A stretch of DNA of 64,000 bases from Pteria penguin (GCA_035048485.1 CM068592.1:34348501-34412500), one strand, 5' to 3'; shown: positions 1 to 13,837, counted from the stretch's first letter. The notes: generated by a model from the sequence alone, not told the origin. Numbers and translations: made by a program.

Positions 1-380
1 AAAGATTTAAAGATGTTACCGTTGACAGCTTTGTCACTGCTGTGATACAAGTCCACAGCGGGGATATATGTTTTACAAACATGCTCTTGTGTATTATGTG
101 TTTATTTACTTTACATCCATTTGAAGATAATCATTTTTATTGTGATGATGCTACCATTACATTCGGTTTCTTCAGTTTTTACCTTCATGTTGAAGCCCCT
201 GTAGAGAGGTATTCAGCAGCTGCATGACCAATGCTTAAGTAATGCTGTTGCAGTATAAAAAACAGATGAAATCATCAAAACAAAACCAAATTAATAATGT
301 ATTTTCTTTGTTTTTATATTGTGTATTTGAAAGAAGTCCTATTGTTTCATAATGTGATTGAATGATTTTGTATATTGCAG
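1..380 (+). other. INSIG intron (partial), no other feature seen
   Basis: This AT-rich stretch precedes the acceptor TATATTGCAG at 371-380. Short open frames in it show no similarity I recognise, and the expected upstream INSIG residues are not encoded here, so it is read as intron. Confidence 0.7.
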
Positions 381-3300
381 CTGTGATTGGCCTCCTGTAT
401 CCCTGTCTAGATAATCAACTAGGTGAATCGGTAACAAGGAAGGGAGAGTGGTCCAGTGTCATGAGATGTATAGCTGTCTTTGTAGGAATCAATCATGCTA
501 GTGCTGTATCCTTCATGAAATAATACAAAATACAGATTTATGACAAGAGTGAAAGTGAAGTATGATATTCAGTATACAGTTGAACATCGAAAACTCAAAT
601 GCCCCCAAAAACTGTAAGTTTTAATTTTGTCCCGATCAAATTTTAGTGATGTAAATGTAATATGAAAACTCAAAGCACCATTAAAACTCGAGGTAATTTT
701 ATGGTCTCTTGCGATGAAATTTATCGAAGTTTGACTGTAGTTTATTCAAGTTTCAGCTGGTGCATGTATATGTAGAAAAGGGTTCTGTCACTGATGTTTT
801 CCTAATACATAATTTGTGACATAATGTACAGTGTTTGAGCTAATTATGAAGTATAATGCTCAACCTTAGAGTGTAGTTCTTAGCAGAAGAAGGAACTGCG
901 TTCTTAGTGAAGTATATAAAGGAGTGATCCCTTAGTGCAGTATATAAGTAAGTGATCCCTAGCCCCTCATTTGAACCTCCTGTCCAATGCATTGTAGGGC
1001 AGGGGTACAGGTCCTTAGAGGAGGCCATTTTATAAAACATCATGAGATGGTCCATGTCACTACACTGACTGCAGGTTATGAAACACACAAATACCTTAAG
1101 ATCATTTCCTTGTTATGAATAAATCTGCTGTAATTGTAAATGCTCTAGGAAAAAAACAAACAAATGGTCATTTTGAAATAAGTGTTTGTATTAGATGTAT
1201 TTCACCTTGACCAATATCTCAGAAACTAGATTTTGCAAACAACATGCAGCTTTCTATGACGCTTGCAGCCATGTCCATTGGTTTGTGGTGGCTCTTTGAT
1301 CGATCACCAAGTGGTTTCGGTCTTGGTGTTGGAATAGCTGTTCTTGCAACCCTCGTTACACAACTTTTAGTTTATAATGGTATTTATAGGTATGTATAGA
1401 TCTTCATTTTCATTGTTCTCCCCAGGCATAATACAAGTGTTGCTTAAAAAAATGAAATGCAACATTTGTTAAAATCTGGAACATTAGTTTGTTGTTACAG
1501 TGACATTCCTTTGGTTTTGCCTTTGCTGTTTTACTTTTGAGTAAGGCAAACTGTCATCTGTATGCAATTAGATTATTATATCTCAACGGTCCGACTATTT
1601 GACTTAGATAATATCACCCATAGATAATATCACATGTACATAATAATTAATATCACCCATAGATAATATCACCCAAGATAATATCACCCGTAAACCTGTA
1701 TAGATTGTGATAATTGAGGATACTGGTTAACATACTTCCATAGATATGAGGAATCGGTGTGTACAGTACAGTCCAGGTGGAATTTTCAATGCACACTGTC
1801 CACAGTGGGCAGTCCACCTGAAATTTCAGTGGGCATTGGGAGTGGACATTTACCTGAGCATTCAAGCTGTCCACTTACCTGTATGTTAATTCTAAATGGC
1901 TCTTACAAGAATGTCCACTGTGTCCAGTGGACATTTTTAATGCCCACTCTAAAAATGCCCACTGTGACCAGTGGACAAATTAAGTTCCACTGGGACTGTA
2001 CTGTATATAGTGACAAGTTGCAATTATCCAGTTCACAAAATAAAGTCATTTTTACACTTCGAAATCTGACTTTATTTTGTAAGTGAAGCATCATTTTAGC
2101 AATGGTCACTTAAAATGTTCAGTAGAATTATTTAAATTTTTTTTCTAAACCAAGCAAAACATTTTATTTTACATACAACTACTTGAAATTTTCTAAAACT
2201 ATTCACTTGTATCAATTTTTTCATGTTGGATTTCTTCAGTGTTTCATTAGATAATTCCAACATCTTGGCATGTTGTCTACTAATATAAACAAAAAGTGTG
2301 GCTTTGCTCTGTAGTTCTTTTATGAAAAGGGGTTCTAAATATTACAAATACATTATGGGATATTACTTTGGTTTTATGATAAGTGATAATGCAAATTTTC
2401 ATACCGTAAATATACAAAAATATATAACTAAAATATCAACATTTGAGTTCATTGGAGAGGCAAACGTAAATGAAATACTCTTAATTAATGTATCTTTTTA
2501 GGAAATAATCATAATAAAACAAAATTAGAAATTGAATATATATAAAAAGGGGTATCACACTTGCAAAGTCAATTATCTGGATTATTCCAGTGCTTGTGAA
2601 TGAACCCTATTATATTTGTTTCAGAATTGTATAATTTTCAAAGTAATATTTAGGCTCAATTAGTCATTTTTAAAGTCAGTGTGTAAATGCTTCCTTGTTT
2701 ATAATAAGATTCAGTATTCATATGTTCTGTATTCAAATATAGAGATAAAAATTCTTTATTTCCTTATTTGATCAGAAGTGTGTGATAACCATTATATCAC
2801 ATCTTTGGTCCTTGGACTAGATCTTAATGTGTTCATGCACTCAAATAATTAACGGGCATCAGTTGTAGTATGTTTTCATTGGTGTATAGATACTTATTGC
2901 AATTTTTAACTTTCCATTTACAGTTTTGCAAGATTGTTTCTTTTCTTGTATTCAGAATTTTCATATTTTGTATGTGTGTAACAGAAATCAAAGACATTTT
3001 ATTTAATACTCAGTTAAGAAAAAAGAATCAAGGGAACTCAACAGTGGAGTTTATAGAATAAAATTCTTGTAATGGCTTAATTTATACTTTTTTAGCTCAC
3101 CTGAGCCAAAGGCTCAAGTGAGCTATTGTGATCAATCACCGTTTGTCGTTAACTTTCCACATTTTCGACTTCTTCTCCAGAACCACTGAACAGAATTTGA
3201 TGAAACTTGATAAGCATGTAGTACTCATGGTCCCCTACAAGTGTTGTTGTTTTTCGTCCGGATTCATCATGAGGTGGCGCCACCACAGGCAAAAGTAGGT

Positions 3301-6300
3301 CAAAGAGGGTACCCTCCTTTGACAAACTTCTTCTTCAGACCGGGGGCATACAGAGACAAACCGAATGCATAGGAATGATCTAGAGGGATGTGTGAAGAAG
3401 TGTTGTTATTTTTGGTTCCGTTCCGAAATCAAATTTTTGACGTTTTTTTGTACTTGGTAGTTTGAATGCAGAAAAGAGGTATTTTTTTCTTTTAGTAAAC
3501 ATTGATGCATTAATTTGGTTTAATTTGATCATTTTGATGGTAAGAAATACTACTGCGAAGAAAATTTTTCAATATTTTATGTTTTGGATTTTTTATGAAT
3601 TTTTTAAGACTTTCAAGAAAAAGGGGGGTGGGATAATTGGTGTAAACATTTCACAGTTTGAACTTTTTCTTCGGAACCACTTGCTGGAATTCAATGAAAC
3701 TTGGCATGCATCAAATACTCAAGGTCCCCGACAAATGTGGTCATCTTTGTCAGGATCCATGAACAGGTGGCACCACCACAGACAAAAGTAGGTCACAGAG
3801 GGTACCCTCCTTTGACAAACTTCTTATTCAGATCGGGTGCATACAGCGACAAACCGACTGCATAGGAATGATTTAGAGGCATATGGGAAGAAGTGTTGAT
3901 ATTTTTGGTTCCATTCCGAAATCAAATTTTTGACGTTTTTTCATTTTTATTTTGGACTTTGTTATTTTAATGCATTAAAGAGTTATTATTTTCTTTTAGT
4001 AAACATTGATGCATTCATTTGGTTTCATTTAATCATTTCTATGGTAAGGAATGCTGGTGCGAAGGAATTTTTTCAATATCTCGATTTTTGAATTTTTTAT
4101 GAATTTTTTAAGACTTCCAAGAAAAGGGGGGGGGGACAATTTTTCATATCTTCAACTTGATCTACAGAACAACTTGAAGGTTTGTGATAAAACTGGGTAG
4201 GATGCAAGTACTCATAGTCCTTTTCAAAGGTTTTGTTTTTTGTGCGGATCATCCAAATTGGTTAACAGATAATGCCACCATGTCTAAAAGTAGGTCTCAC
4301 AATGGGACATATACCACTTGGTAATTGAAATATGGAGAGTACTGGTTCAAATCCAGCTGTGGTCAAAAAAATTTTTTTTTTTTTTTTACACATCTAAATA
4401 AGTTTTTAGATGTTTCTCAACACTCAACATATGAAATTAGGAATTTTACGTTTAAGACTTCCAAAAAAAGAAAAGGGGGGGGGGGGGGTTTGGCCATTTT
4501 TCACATTTTCAACTTTTTCTACAAAACTGTTTGAACGATTTGAATAAATCTTGGTAGAAATAAGTCACTTATGATCCTCTTCAAATTCTGTTGTTTTCGT
4601 CCAGACCTCTTTACAGGTGGCGCCACCATAGTCAAGAGTAGGTCACAAAAGAGTTCCCTCGTTTAACAATATTCTTTTTCATACCGGCTGTATACAGAGA
4701 CAAACAGAATGCATAGAAATGATCTAGAGGGATGAGTGAAGATGTATTGTCATTTTGGTTCCCTTCCAAAATCAAATTTTAGAATTTTTTTCGACATTTC
4801 TTTGGACTTGGTGATTCAATGCAGAAAAAAGTGTCATATTTCCTAGTTAATTGATAATGATGATTTCTTATGGACTATTGTGATCATAATTATGGTAAGG
4901 ATTGTTACTTTCAAAGAATTTTGTCAATATCTCAATTTTTGGATTTTCTATGAATTTTTTAAGACTTCCAAATGAGGGTGTATAGGAACAATTCAATCAC
5001 ATTTTTCACTTCTGCTGTTATACCACATGAAAGATTTTAATGAAACATGGAATACATGTAGTACTAAAAGTCCTCTATCAATTTGGTAAATTTCATCCAA
5101 ATTGGTTAACAGATAATGCCACCATGTCTAAAAAGCAGTTCTCACAATAGTACATATACCACTTGGTAATTGAAATATGGAGAGTAGCGGTTCAAATCCA
5201 GCTGTGGTCAAAATTTTTTTTTCATTTCTTTACACATCTAAATAAGTTTTTAGATGTTTCTCAACACTCAACATATGAAATTAGGCAATTTTAAGTTAGA
5301 TCTGGACAATATTTGAAACAATTGTTGTTCATGACCCAGACTTGAAATCAGTTTACAAAAGGCCCCACCTAAAGAAAATGACTAACTTGTTGCCCTGAAT
5401 GACTTCTTGCAGAGACAAAGGAAATGCTTAATATCAAAATCACCAGAATGGATGTGCAAAAAAGTGTTGTTTTTTATTCTAGCCTGAAATAAAATTTGAC
5501 ATATTTTCAACATCTGTGTTGACTTAGTCACATTAATGCAAAAATAAATGAATTCTTCCTTCATGCATGAATGATAATCTAGGTACTCAGGTGAGCGATA
5601 TAGGCCCACTTGGGCCTCTTGTTTTAAATAAGTTATAATATAAATCATAAGGACAAATCTTATTCTTGGTTAGAATGTTTCTATGACAGACATATCTAAA
5701 ATTTAAGATAAAAACATACCAGTATGAACTCTAAGATTTTTTCTTATTTTCTTAAATTAAGAAAATTTTCCTGGTATTAAGTGAATTTTTTCTGAGTAAA
5801 TGAATTTTTTATAATCACTTGCCCATTGGTAAATCATTTCGAAGATGAATTCTTTAATAATGCTGCCAAGTTGCATGAACGTTAAATAGTAACTGTAACA
5901 ATGAGTAAAAACATACTCAAAGTGTATGTTCCCGCAGTCAGATGTATTGCACAGTGTTGAAACTTAAATAGATAGGAATTGAAATAAACCCTACTTTACA
6001 GAATTTAATTGGTAAATATTCATTAATTTAAACAGATATAATCATGAAATTAAACGTTATATGGTGAGTCGAACAATTTGTTGTGCAAAAGAGGAGCAAG
6101 GGTTTGAAAGGTTGGGGCGGGATGGGGAGGCACATTGGTAGTTTCGTAATAGTTATCATGGTTATGCTTAGAAATGACATGCCCTAAAATTTTCCTGTGT
6201 AGAACAGTGATATTCTAATTCAAAGGTTCTTTCATATTTTTAAAACATTGAAATTGCAACAGCTTGTTATTTCCCGATTATTTTAGATTGTTTTATCTAC

Positions 6301-7673
6301 AAGTAAACAATACATGTATACTGTGTTGTTTGGCTGAATGTAATACATTTAAAACCACCGATCATTGTGTATGTTACTGTACAACTGATGAAAGTCATTA
6401 AACAATGTAGACTTTGTTGAACATCTTGCAGACAAGATTTGGTGAATAAAATAAAAAAGATATAGAAGGAATTTCTAGTATTCTAGATAAAAGGAACAAA
6501 ACACCTATGTATAATGCTGATGGTGCGTTTGTACATGACCACTTGCTAATCTTGATAATGGCTGTCTTTTTGTCTGAGCACCTTTTTGTGTTGTTTTTCA
6601 TAGTGACATAATATGTGACATAGATTCATTGTAACGTCACAACGAAAAACAACGCCAAAAGGTATTAGCTTGGACAAAAAGGCAGTCATTATCAAGATGT
6701 GCAAGTTGTCTATTGCAATAATGTGCATTGTGATTGTGAACAAAATACCAAAATGCATTGACTGTATTGTATAGTAATCAGTTTCAAGTCTTCAGGAGGA
6801 GGAAAGCTATTTTTAAGTCACCTCTTAAAAGTATGCTGGAGCATACAGCATTTGATACATACATTTCTGTGCATTTATCTGTATATCTGTTTAACAATCT
6901 GTCTGAGGATGACGTAGGATGGCCAATAGCATGAGACACCCGGTTTGTTGATGTTGTCTTTTGAAAGAGACTGTAAAAATCTCAGGTCTCCTATCACTGT
7001 GAGTAAAGTAGACGTTAGTACATAAGACAGTAAACAGAATTATCTGTCTTTCCTGTCTATAGGAATTCTACTTCTTTTAAGAGAATTTTTACGGCTGAAG
7101 ACATCAGTGTTTCATAAACATGTCTTTCGAAGAGTTGGAAATGTTGTGTAGAAATAGCACCATCTCTGTGCGAAATAAACTTTTCACTGTTCCAGACTGT
7201 ACTTTATAATGGTTTCTTATTTATTTCAGTTATACACAAGCAGAGTTCCTGTTTGTGAGGTCATGGTGTCCCTGTATATTTTTCTCTGGTGGTGTTACAA
7301 TGGGCAATATAGGAAGACAGTTGGCAGCTGTAAGTTTTCTTTAAATTACATGTATTACAAAATAATTTAACAAAAGCTGTTTGGATCCCCTATGGTATAT
7401 CCTAATGGGAGAAAAAACAAGGATGTCAGCTCAGAGATTTAAGATTTAACTGCTGAGGCAGGCATGATTCAGATTGTATTGGAATCCTTGGTTTGATTAG
7501 TCCAGATATAACTCTATAAGAAATATTGTCTCAGAATTATGATATAGTATCAAGCTTCTTTTAAACCATGAATTTATTCTGTTTGTTGCATTGCTTGTTA
7601 TATTCTAATCACAAGAATAATACAATTGCAGCATGACTATGAAGACAAGCCTCAGAAGGATAAGACAGACTGA
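381..7673 (+). CDS. INSIG: Insulin-induced gene protein (INSIG), 3' part: four terminal coding exons
   Basis: INSIG proteins sit in the ER membrane, bind SCAP to hold SREBP in the ER when sterol is high, and bring ubiquitin ligases to HMG-CoA reductase. Exons read from sequence with GT/AG borders: 381-505, 1223-1389, 7230-7329, 7632-7673. They encode 143 complete codons plus the end of a split codon. Visible family signatures are [17 protein letters not shown] [17 protein letters not shown], the [15 protein letters not shown] stretch, [21 protein letters not shown] and [10 protein letters not shown]. The Asp in FDRS matches the juxtamembrane Asp known to be needed for SCAP binding (Asp149 in human INSIG2). 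The polar tail [13 protein letters not shown] ends at a TGA. The N-terminal exon with the first membrane helix lies before the window. Phases agree at every junction (0, 2, 0). One INSIG cannot be assigned to vertebrate INSIG1 or INSIG2, because that duplication is within vertebrates. Confidence 0.95.
575..739. mobile_element. TA-flanked MITE-like element
   Basis: Begins TACAGTTGAACATCGAAAAC and ends TCGAAGTTTGACTGTA, so the ends are imperfect inverted repeats bounded by TA. It lies in the INSIG intron between 505 and 1223. TA-bounded ends of this kind are typical of Tc1/mariner-related non-autonomous elements; the assignment is inferred from the ends alone. Confidence 0.6.
1596..1693 (+). 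repeat. Short tandem repeat, AGATAATATCACCC units
   Basis: The motif (T)AGATAATATCACCC recurs about five times with small spacers and one degenerate copy, inside the long INSIG intron. Confidence 0.7.
1762..2005. mobile_element. MITE with ACAGTACAGTCC termini
   Basis: The left end TACAGTACAGTCC..GTGGAA is matched by the right end TTCCACTGGGACTGTACTGTA, with TA at both borders. Internal CCACTG/CAGTGG motifs recur several times. It lies in the INSIG intron, and the open frames through it on both strands are by-products of the repeat. Confidence 0.75.
3094..5623 (+). mobile_element. Long non-autonomous bivalve-type repeat, copy A (about 2.5 kb)
   Basis: It starts with AGCTCACCTGAGCCAAAGGCTCAAGTGAGCT, a hairpin-forming end (CTCACCTGAGCC / GGCTCAAGTGAG), described here by its arms. 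It ends with CTCAGGTGAGCGATATAG followed by the palindrome GGCCCACTTGGGCC and CTCTTGTT. The motif GCTCACCTGAG is therefore inverted at the two ends. Inside, a block with GGTGGCGCCACCACAG, AAAAGTAGGTCA, GGGTACCCTCCTTTGACAAA and GCATAGGAATGAT recurs at about 3270, 3765 and, more diverged, 4615, so the body is made of related monomers. No transposase or reverse transcriptase frame is present. The element lies in the INSIG intron between 1389 and 7230. The transposition mechanism is unresolved. Confidence 0.85.
6541..6706. mobile_element. Fold-back MITE with arms of about 60 bp
   Basis: Left arm ACTTGCTAATCTTGATAATG followed by G-CTGTCTTTTTGTC and GTTGTTTTTC is mirrored on the right by GAAAAACAAC, GGACAAAAAGGCAG and CATTATCAAGATGTGCAAGT. 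Central part is short. It lies in the INSIG intron; the two open frames on the minus strand across it are products of the arms. Confidence 0.8.
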
Positions 7674-9968
7674 TGAAAAAAAACAATACATATGGAAATG
7701 AAATACTCATTACAGAGACGACTATCCAACAAGACTGTCACTACTTTGTGCTGAACAAATCTCTCGGCTCAGAGTTATCTTCCCTTGTTGTGATGTTGTC
7801 TCTCTCAGATGAATGTGCCAAGCCAATTCATGGTATATTTAAATCTTGATCCTAGCAAAAACTATAATGTTTAGATCTCTATCTCCTGATTTTCTTATCA
7901 ATAATGAGATAGCAATTAGCCAGGATATCTGATGTTTGAAGATCTCTGTCTCGTACCATGTTATATAGATACTGAGAAATTTATTCTGCCTTGTTATGCT
8001 TGAGAATGTGAAATTTTCACATCTTTGACTCCTAAGTCTTCACCAGATGGTGAGATTAATATATCTCTTGATATATTTATCAGCAGGTTATATGAGATAG
8101 ATATCTGTAACACGGTTATGATATGCAAGGATTTTGGTATGGTATTTAAAGTTCATATAATTTACCATGATTATCAAAACTGTATGATCTAGTCATGATT
8201 CATTGATTGACAAAATCTAGACCTCATCAGATAAATTCATGACAGCTGAATACAATGATATAATCTGCTTTGACTTTAACTGTGTTCTATTACTGGTATA
8301 AATTCTGAGATACAGAGTTTAAATGGTAGCTATAGATCAGTCTCTCTTTAGTTTGTTAGGCCAAACAAAAATATATGTATGTTTATGGTTTCATGAGAAA
8401 AAAATCTGACCTACTGATCCATTTCATTTTACCTAGTGATACTGAACACACATTTTTGAAGGGCCTAATACAAAGATTTTTATTTTCTTGTGTAGGAGGT
8501 TTGTAACCTTAAGCATTATTCATTTCATTTATTTGGTTCTAAGTTTATGTAATGTATTATGTTACGTAATTTTCATTGTTTAGTAAACATTCAAAGACAT
8601 TTTGATATGTGATGAATAGGTCAAGATGTTATCCAAAGTTTGGGAAAGTTTACTCAGGCTTTCATACACTAGAAGGTTAGTATTAAGAAGGGCAAGAATA
8701 TTTTTTTTTTCTTTTTTGTTAAATTATGCATAACCAAAACTATTTTCTTTTTCTATTTGAGTGTGTGACTTATTTTTTTCAGATGCATAAGAATTATCTC
8801 TTTGATTTAAAGACATTTTCTTTATATTTGTTTACATGTATGGTATTGCAAAGATCAACTAATACCTTTAAAACACCATGTAACACTTCAGAATTGAATA
8901 CATCTGTTGACATTCATACACTTGGCATTGCAAATTTTATAACATAGATACATTCCTTGATGGAAGTATTAAGTATACCATAGTACAAGTTGCATTCCAT
9001 TTTGGACTAATTACCTCAAATTAAGTTAAGGCCACAAAATAACACCATGTCAGTTGTTCACATTTAGATTATACATACCCATGAGATGATGTTGGATTGG
9101 TCAGGAAGAATTATTTTTATTTTTCAACAAAGAGTGAAGACGTTGTTGAAAGTAAACATTGTTTTAACACTTTGTAATGAAAATTTGAAAGCAGCTTTTG
9201 GTTATTGGATATTCAAAGAAGAAAGGTATTGACATAAATATTCATAGTAAAAAGGTTACCCATCACACATAGATATACTAAGTCGGTTTTGATATGTATC
9301 AATGAGATTCTAAATAGAAAGAAAAAAGGTTAGTGTTGGTTAAAAACCCTGTGAAATCCTATTCAAAAGGTTAAAACTTTGGAAAACTTCAAATTTATAT
9401 GTTACAACAGAAGGCTCAGGTTTGCGAGTTATGTAATATTTATTTTGTGTATGTATTTCATTCGATTGTCTCGATTGTTGCTCATGGCGTGCATAGGAAT
9501 ATGTTTGTATATTGCATGAATCAATACATTTTAAATCAGGATGTACATATTCTATTTTTGTTTTACAGACTTTGTCTCCTCAAAACACAGTCACACAAGT
9601 TACTGTATTGTTTTGCTGTATATTGGGTTCTAATAATAGTTTTGTATATAAGGGTGTATTTCATGGGGAGTATTTCATGATTGCAATATTTTATCTTGGT
9701 GACAAAATTGGTTAAAATGCTGCTTTAGAAATCCCTGTAGCCTTTCTCTTTTGCCATATGTTTCTTTGATTCTTTCCTCTTTGGGTTCTTGTTTAATCTA
9801 GCGTGGAAGAAAAAATTGTTTACCTGCAGAGGGTTGCCATTTTTTCCAGGTATTTTAAATAATCCTCATATGATAGTAATTTCTCAAGAGTAAATAGTTA
9901 GAAAACATAAAGTTCCTACTGTGTCCATAGATCTTCCTTAGTTGCTGGTTAAGAATTTTTCATGAGTG

Positions 9969-9998
9969 GTTTTTTTTTTTTTTTTTTTTTTTTTTTCT
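9969..9998 (+). repeat. Poly-T tract
   Basis: An uninterrupted run of close to 30 T residues; could be a minus-strand poly-A tail relic or simple slippage. Confidence 0.9.
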
Positions 9999-10816
9999 GC
10001 ATATAAATGTACTTGTATATATTAGTGTATAGATATATGGGTTTACAAACGTGAATGATTATAAAGAGTTGGCTACAGTACCCAGCTTGAAAATTCATTT
10101 TCTCTCCAGGTTAGTGAGTTTAAATTAATGAATTTGTTTGATCAATACAATCCAGAAAAATTTCAAATTTGATGTGTTTACTTTGTTCAAGTGTTTTGAT
10201 TTCTTATTGTATTTAGATGGTACACTGTAGTTGTAAAAATGCAAATAGTCATAGTATGTCTTGACTTTAGTGGGAAATATTTCCACAATGAAGTGTAAGA
10301 ATATGTTTTATGAATAAGATGAAGAGATCCTTACCACTGTACTGTATGCACTTTTTACAAGCAAATTCAGTACTGAAGTTTGTTTACTATCCTTGAGTTA
10401 TCAAGTAATATAACTTGCTGAAAAGACCATGTTTTAAAGTAACTGATCCTTCCCCAGTTTTTAAAAGAAAGTAAAATTTATAAAATTTTTAATTGTTACA
10501 TTTAAGACATCTTAAGTTAATGCATCATTTGTCTGATGATTGTTTGCCCTGGTATGATGTAAGTACAGTGAAAATGATGTGATAATGAGGAGTTGTTTGT
10601 TCATATTTCTTTATTTTATTCTTGTTTGTATGAGTTTATGAAAAATGAAGTGATAGATCACTGGTATATGTAATGTAATGCTGTAAATGATTGTTAATGG
10701 CATAAAATTTTATAAGGGTTACTTCCCTTGTCCACCATCTCGGAGATGAAATTGGAATTTTTTGCTTCATATTCATGCTGATTTTAATGAAACTTTCATT
10801 TGAGAAAGTTGTACAA

Positions 10817-10970
10817 ACAGTTAACTCTTGATTACTTCAACGCCCATTATTCAAATTTCTTGTTAGCAGGAACTGTTTTAAAAGTATCAGATCTATTTTC
10901 TGTACATAAATATATCCCTTTCTCAAACTTTTGTACATAGGTCCTTCAAGTTTAGCAAGAGTTGACTGTA
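10817..10970. mobile_element. MITE-like element with ACAGTTAACTCTTG termini
   Basis: Left end ACAGTTAACTCTTGATTACTT is mirrored by the right end AGTTTAGCAAGAGTTGACTGTA. The same general end pattern (TACAGT-AAC) is seen at 575-739 and 30549-30730. It would fall in the proposed INSIG 3' UTR. Confidence 0.6.
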
Positions 10971-12151
10971 TTTGCTCTTTTTTAAAAATTTTTTACATTT
11001 TTCATGGTTAAAGTGATTTGCATAAGAATCGCAAAATTTCGGAGAGCATCCTTAGTTTGAAGAAATCTTTTGCATAATTTTGTTGATAGATGCACAAATG
11101 TTCAGTTATAAACCTCCAAAGTGGTGGACATGATAAGTATTTCCAATTATATTTTATTCTATTGAAAACTATGTATAAGGAACATTCTTCATGATTTTAA
11201 AAATTCAGAAAATTGAAAATGCATCTTGATAAATGGCAGCTTTGAGAAAGAGAGTGTATGTGTTTAAAACTTTTTTGTAATGGTATCACATTTAGATATT
11301 TGTGTAAGAATTTGGCCAGTCTTGTTAATAATTTTTTGTGAAATAACAATTCATTTACGTCCCAGTCAAAATGATCCGAGGACATGTAGTGTATTCCTTG
11401 TCCATCTGTTTAACACTTTATGTTGTATAATATTCATGAGCATTTTCTTGCTTATTTTCATCTGGGGTACTAGTATTTCACAAACACATCTTGTTTACAT
11501 GTATATAAAAGTATGTCTTGTGTGAATTGTTATGTATATCTTTATGGACAGGAGTGAATGACATTGTTTGTAGAAGATTCAGTTTTGCAATTATCATGTC
11601 ATGAATGAAGATTATGCTTCAAGTTGACAAGTTACCACTTTATAATGGAGACTTGAAAAAATTTTATGAATAAAGGAAGAAAAACCTAACAGATGTGTTA
11701 CTTTGATTTTATTTTATTTACTCTACTGGTCAAAACAAATACTGTTAAGAAATGTTAGTGAAGGATACTCAACTGAAATTGAGGAGTTTAAATCATACTA
11801 GAGTATTTTTAGTGTTTACCTTTAAGACAAGGAAGTTAAACTCAAAATCTCATACCATAAATGTGGGTGTGTGAAGATGCCTTACTGGTAGGTCTTGCTT
11901 ACAACAAAATTAATTTATGCATCAAGTAGGTGTCACTGACCTGTAGGTGAAATATTCCATGCATGACGAATGGCCATCAATCTACCATCACCAGCTGTTT
12001 GTTAGCACACCTCTAATACCACACACTTTGTATGCACACAATGTCCGTTGTATAGCTGTGCATTTGCAATGGCAATTTGTTTTCGATTATAGAACCTTGA
12101 AAAAGAGTTGGGGGAGTTTGGTCACATATCTGATGTTTTTCTGTAATTTTT

Positions 12152-13834
12152 AGCTCACCTGAGCCAAAGGCTCAAGTGAGCTATTGTGATCAATCGTCGT
12201 CCGTCGTTAACTTTTCACATTTTCGACTTCTTCTCCAGAACCAGTGAACAGAATTTGATGAAACTTGATAAGCATGTAGTACTCATGGTCCCCTACAAGT
12301 GTTGTTGTTTTTCGTCCGGATTCATCAACAGGTGGCGCCACCACAGGCAAAAGTAGGTCAAAGAGGGTACCCTCCTTTGACAAACTTCTTCTTCAGACCG
12401 GGGGCATACAGAGCCAACCCGAATGCATAGGAATGATCTAGAGGGATGTGTGAAGAAGTGTTGTTATTTTTGGTTCCGTTCCGAAATCAAATTTTTGACG
12501 TTTTTTTGTACTTGGTAGTTTTAATGCAGAAAAGAGGTATTTTTTTCTTTTAGTAAACATTGATGCATTAATTTGGTTTAATTTGATCATTTTGATGGTA
12601 AGAAATACTACTGCGAAGAAATTTTTTCAATATTTTATGTTTTGGATTTTTTATGAATTTTTTAAGACACATGAAAAAGGGGGGTGGGATAATTGGTGTA
12701 AACATTTCTCAGTTTGAACTTTTTCTTCGGAACCACTTGCTGGAATTCAATGAAACTTGGCATGCATCAAATACTCAAGGTCCCCGACAAATGTGGTCAT
12801 CTTTGTCAGGATCCATGAACAGGTGGCACCACCACAGACAAAAGTAGGTCACAGAGGGTACCCTCCTTTGACAAACTTCTTATTCAGATCGGGTGCATAC
12901 AGCGACAAACCGACTGCATAGGAATGATTTAGAGGCATATGGGAAGAAGTGTTGATATTTTTGGTTCCATTCTGAAATCAAATTTTTGATGTTTTTTCAT
13001 TTTTATTTTGGACTTTGTTATTTTAATGCATTAAAGAGTTATTATTTTCTTTTAGTAAACATTGATGCATTCATTTGGTTTCATTTAATCATTTCTATGG
13101 TAAGGAATGCTGGTGCGAAGGAATTTTTTCAATATCTCGATTTTTGAATTTTTTATGAATTTTTTAAGACTTCCAAGAAAAGGGGGGGGGACAATTTTTC
13201 ATATCTTCAACTTGATCTACAGAACAACTTGAAGGATTGTGATAAAACTGGGTAGGATGCAAGTACTCATAGTCCTTTTCAAAGGTTTTGTTTTTTGTGC
13301 GGATCATCCAAATTGGTTAACAGATAATGCCACCATGTCTAAAAGCAGTTCTCACAATGGTACATATACCACTTGATAATTGAAATATGGAGAGTAGCGG
13401 TTCAAATCCAGCTGTGGTCAAAATTTTTTTTTCATTTCTTTACACATCTAAATAAGTTTTTAGATGTTTCTCAACACTCAACATATGAAATTAGGCAATT
13501 TTAAGTTAGATCTGGACAATATTTGAAACAATTGTTGTTCATGACCCAGACTTGAAATCAGTCAACAAAAGGCCCCACCTAAAGAAAATGACTAACTTGT
13601 TGCCCTGAATGACTTCTTGCAGAGACAAAGGAAATGCTTAATATCAAAATCACCTGAATGGATGTACAAGAAAGTGTTGTTTTTTTATTCTAGTCTGAAA
13701 TAAAATTTGACATATTTTCAACATCTGTGTTGACTTAGTCACATTAATGCAAAAATAAATGAATTCTTCCTTCATGCATGACTGATAATCTAGGTACTCA
13801 GGTGAGCGATATAGGCCCACTTGGGCCTCTTGTT
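12152..13834 (+). mobile_element. Long non-autonomous bivalve-type repeat, copy B (about 1.7 kb)
   Basis: Same strand and same two ends as the copy at 3094-5623 (AGCTCACCTGAGCC at the left, GGCCCACTTGGGCC at the right), with near-identical sequence along most of its length. It lacks one 844-bp stretch: copy A has the junction motif ATCCAAATTGGTTAACAG twice (4251 and 5095), copy B only once (13307). It therefore corresponds to copy A with one internal unit removed, or copy A to it with one unit gained. No protein-coding frame is found. Confidence 0.85.
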
Positions 13835-13837
13835 TTT

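Larger units (their letters stand above)
7674..11700 (+). other. Probable long INSIG 3' UTR and downstream flank
   Basis: No coding similarity is recognised in this 4-kb AT-rich stretch after the INSIG stop. The first convincing AATAAA I noticed on this strand is at 11669-11674, followed by T/GT-rich sequence, which would give a 3' UTR of about 4 kb. The short open frames here (for example near 8.7, 9.4 and 11.3 kb) lack any recognisable motif. Transcript end is inferred, not shown. Confidence 0.4.
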
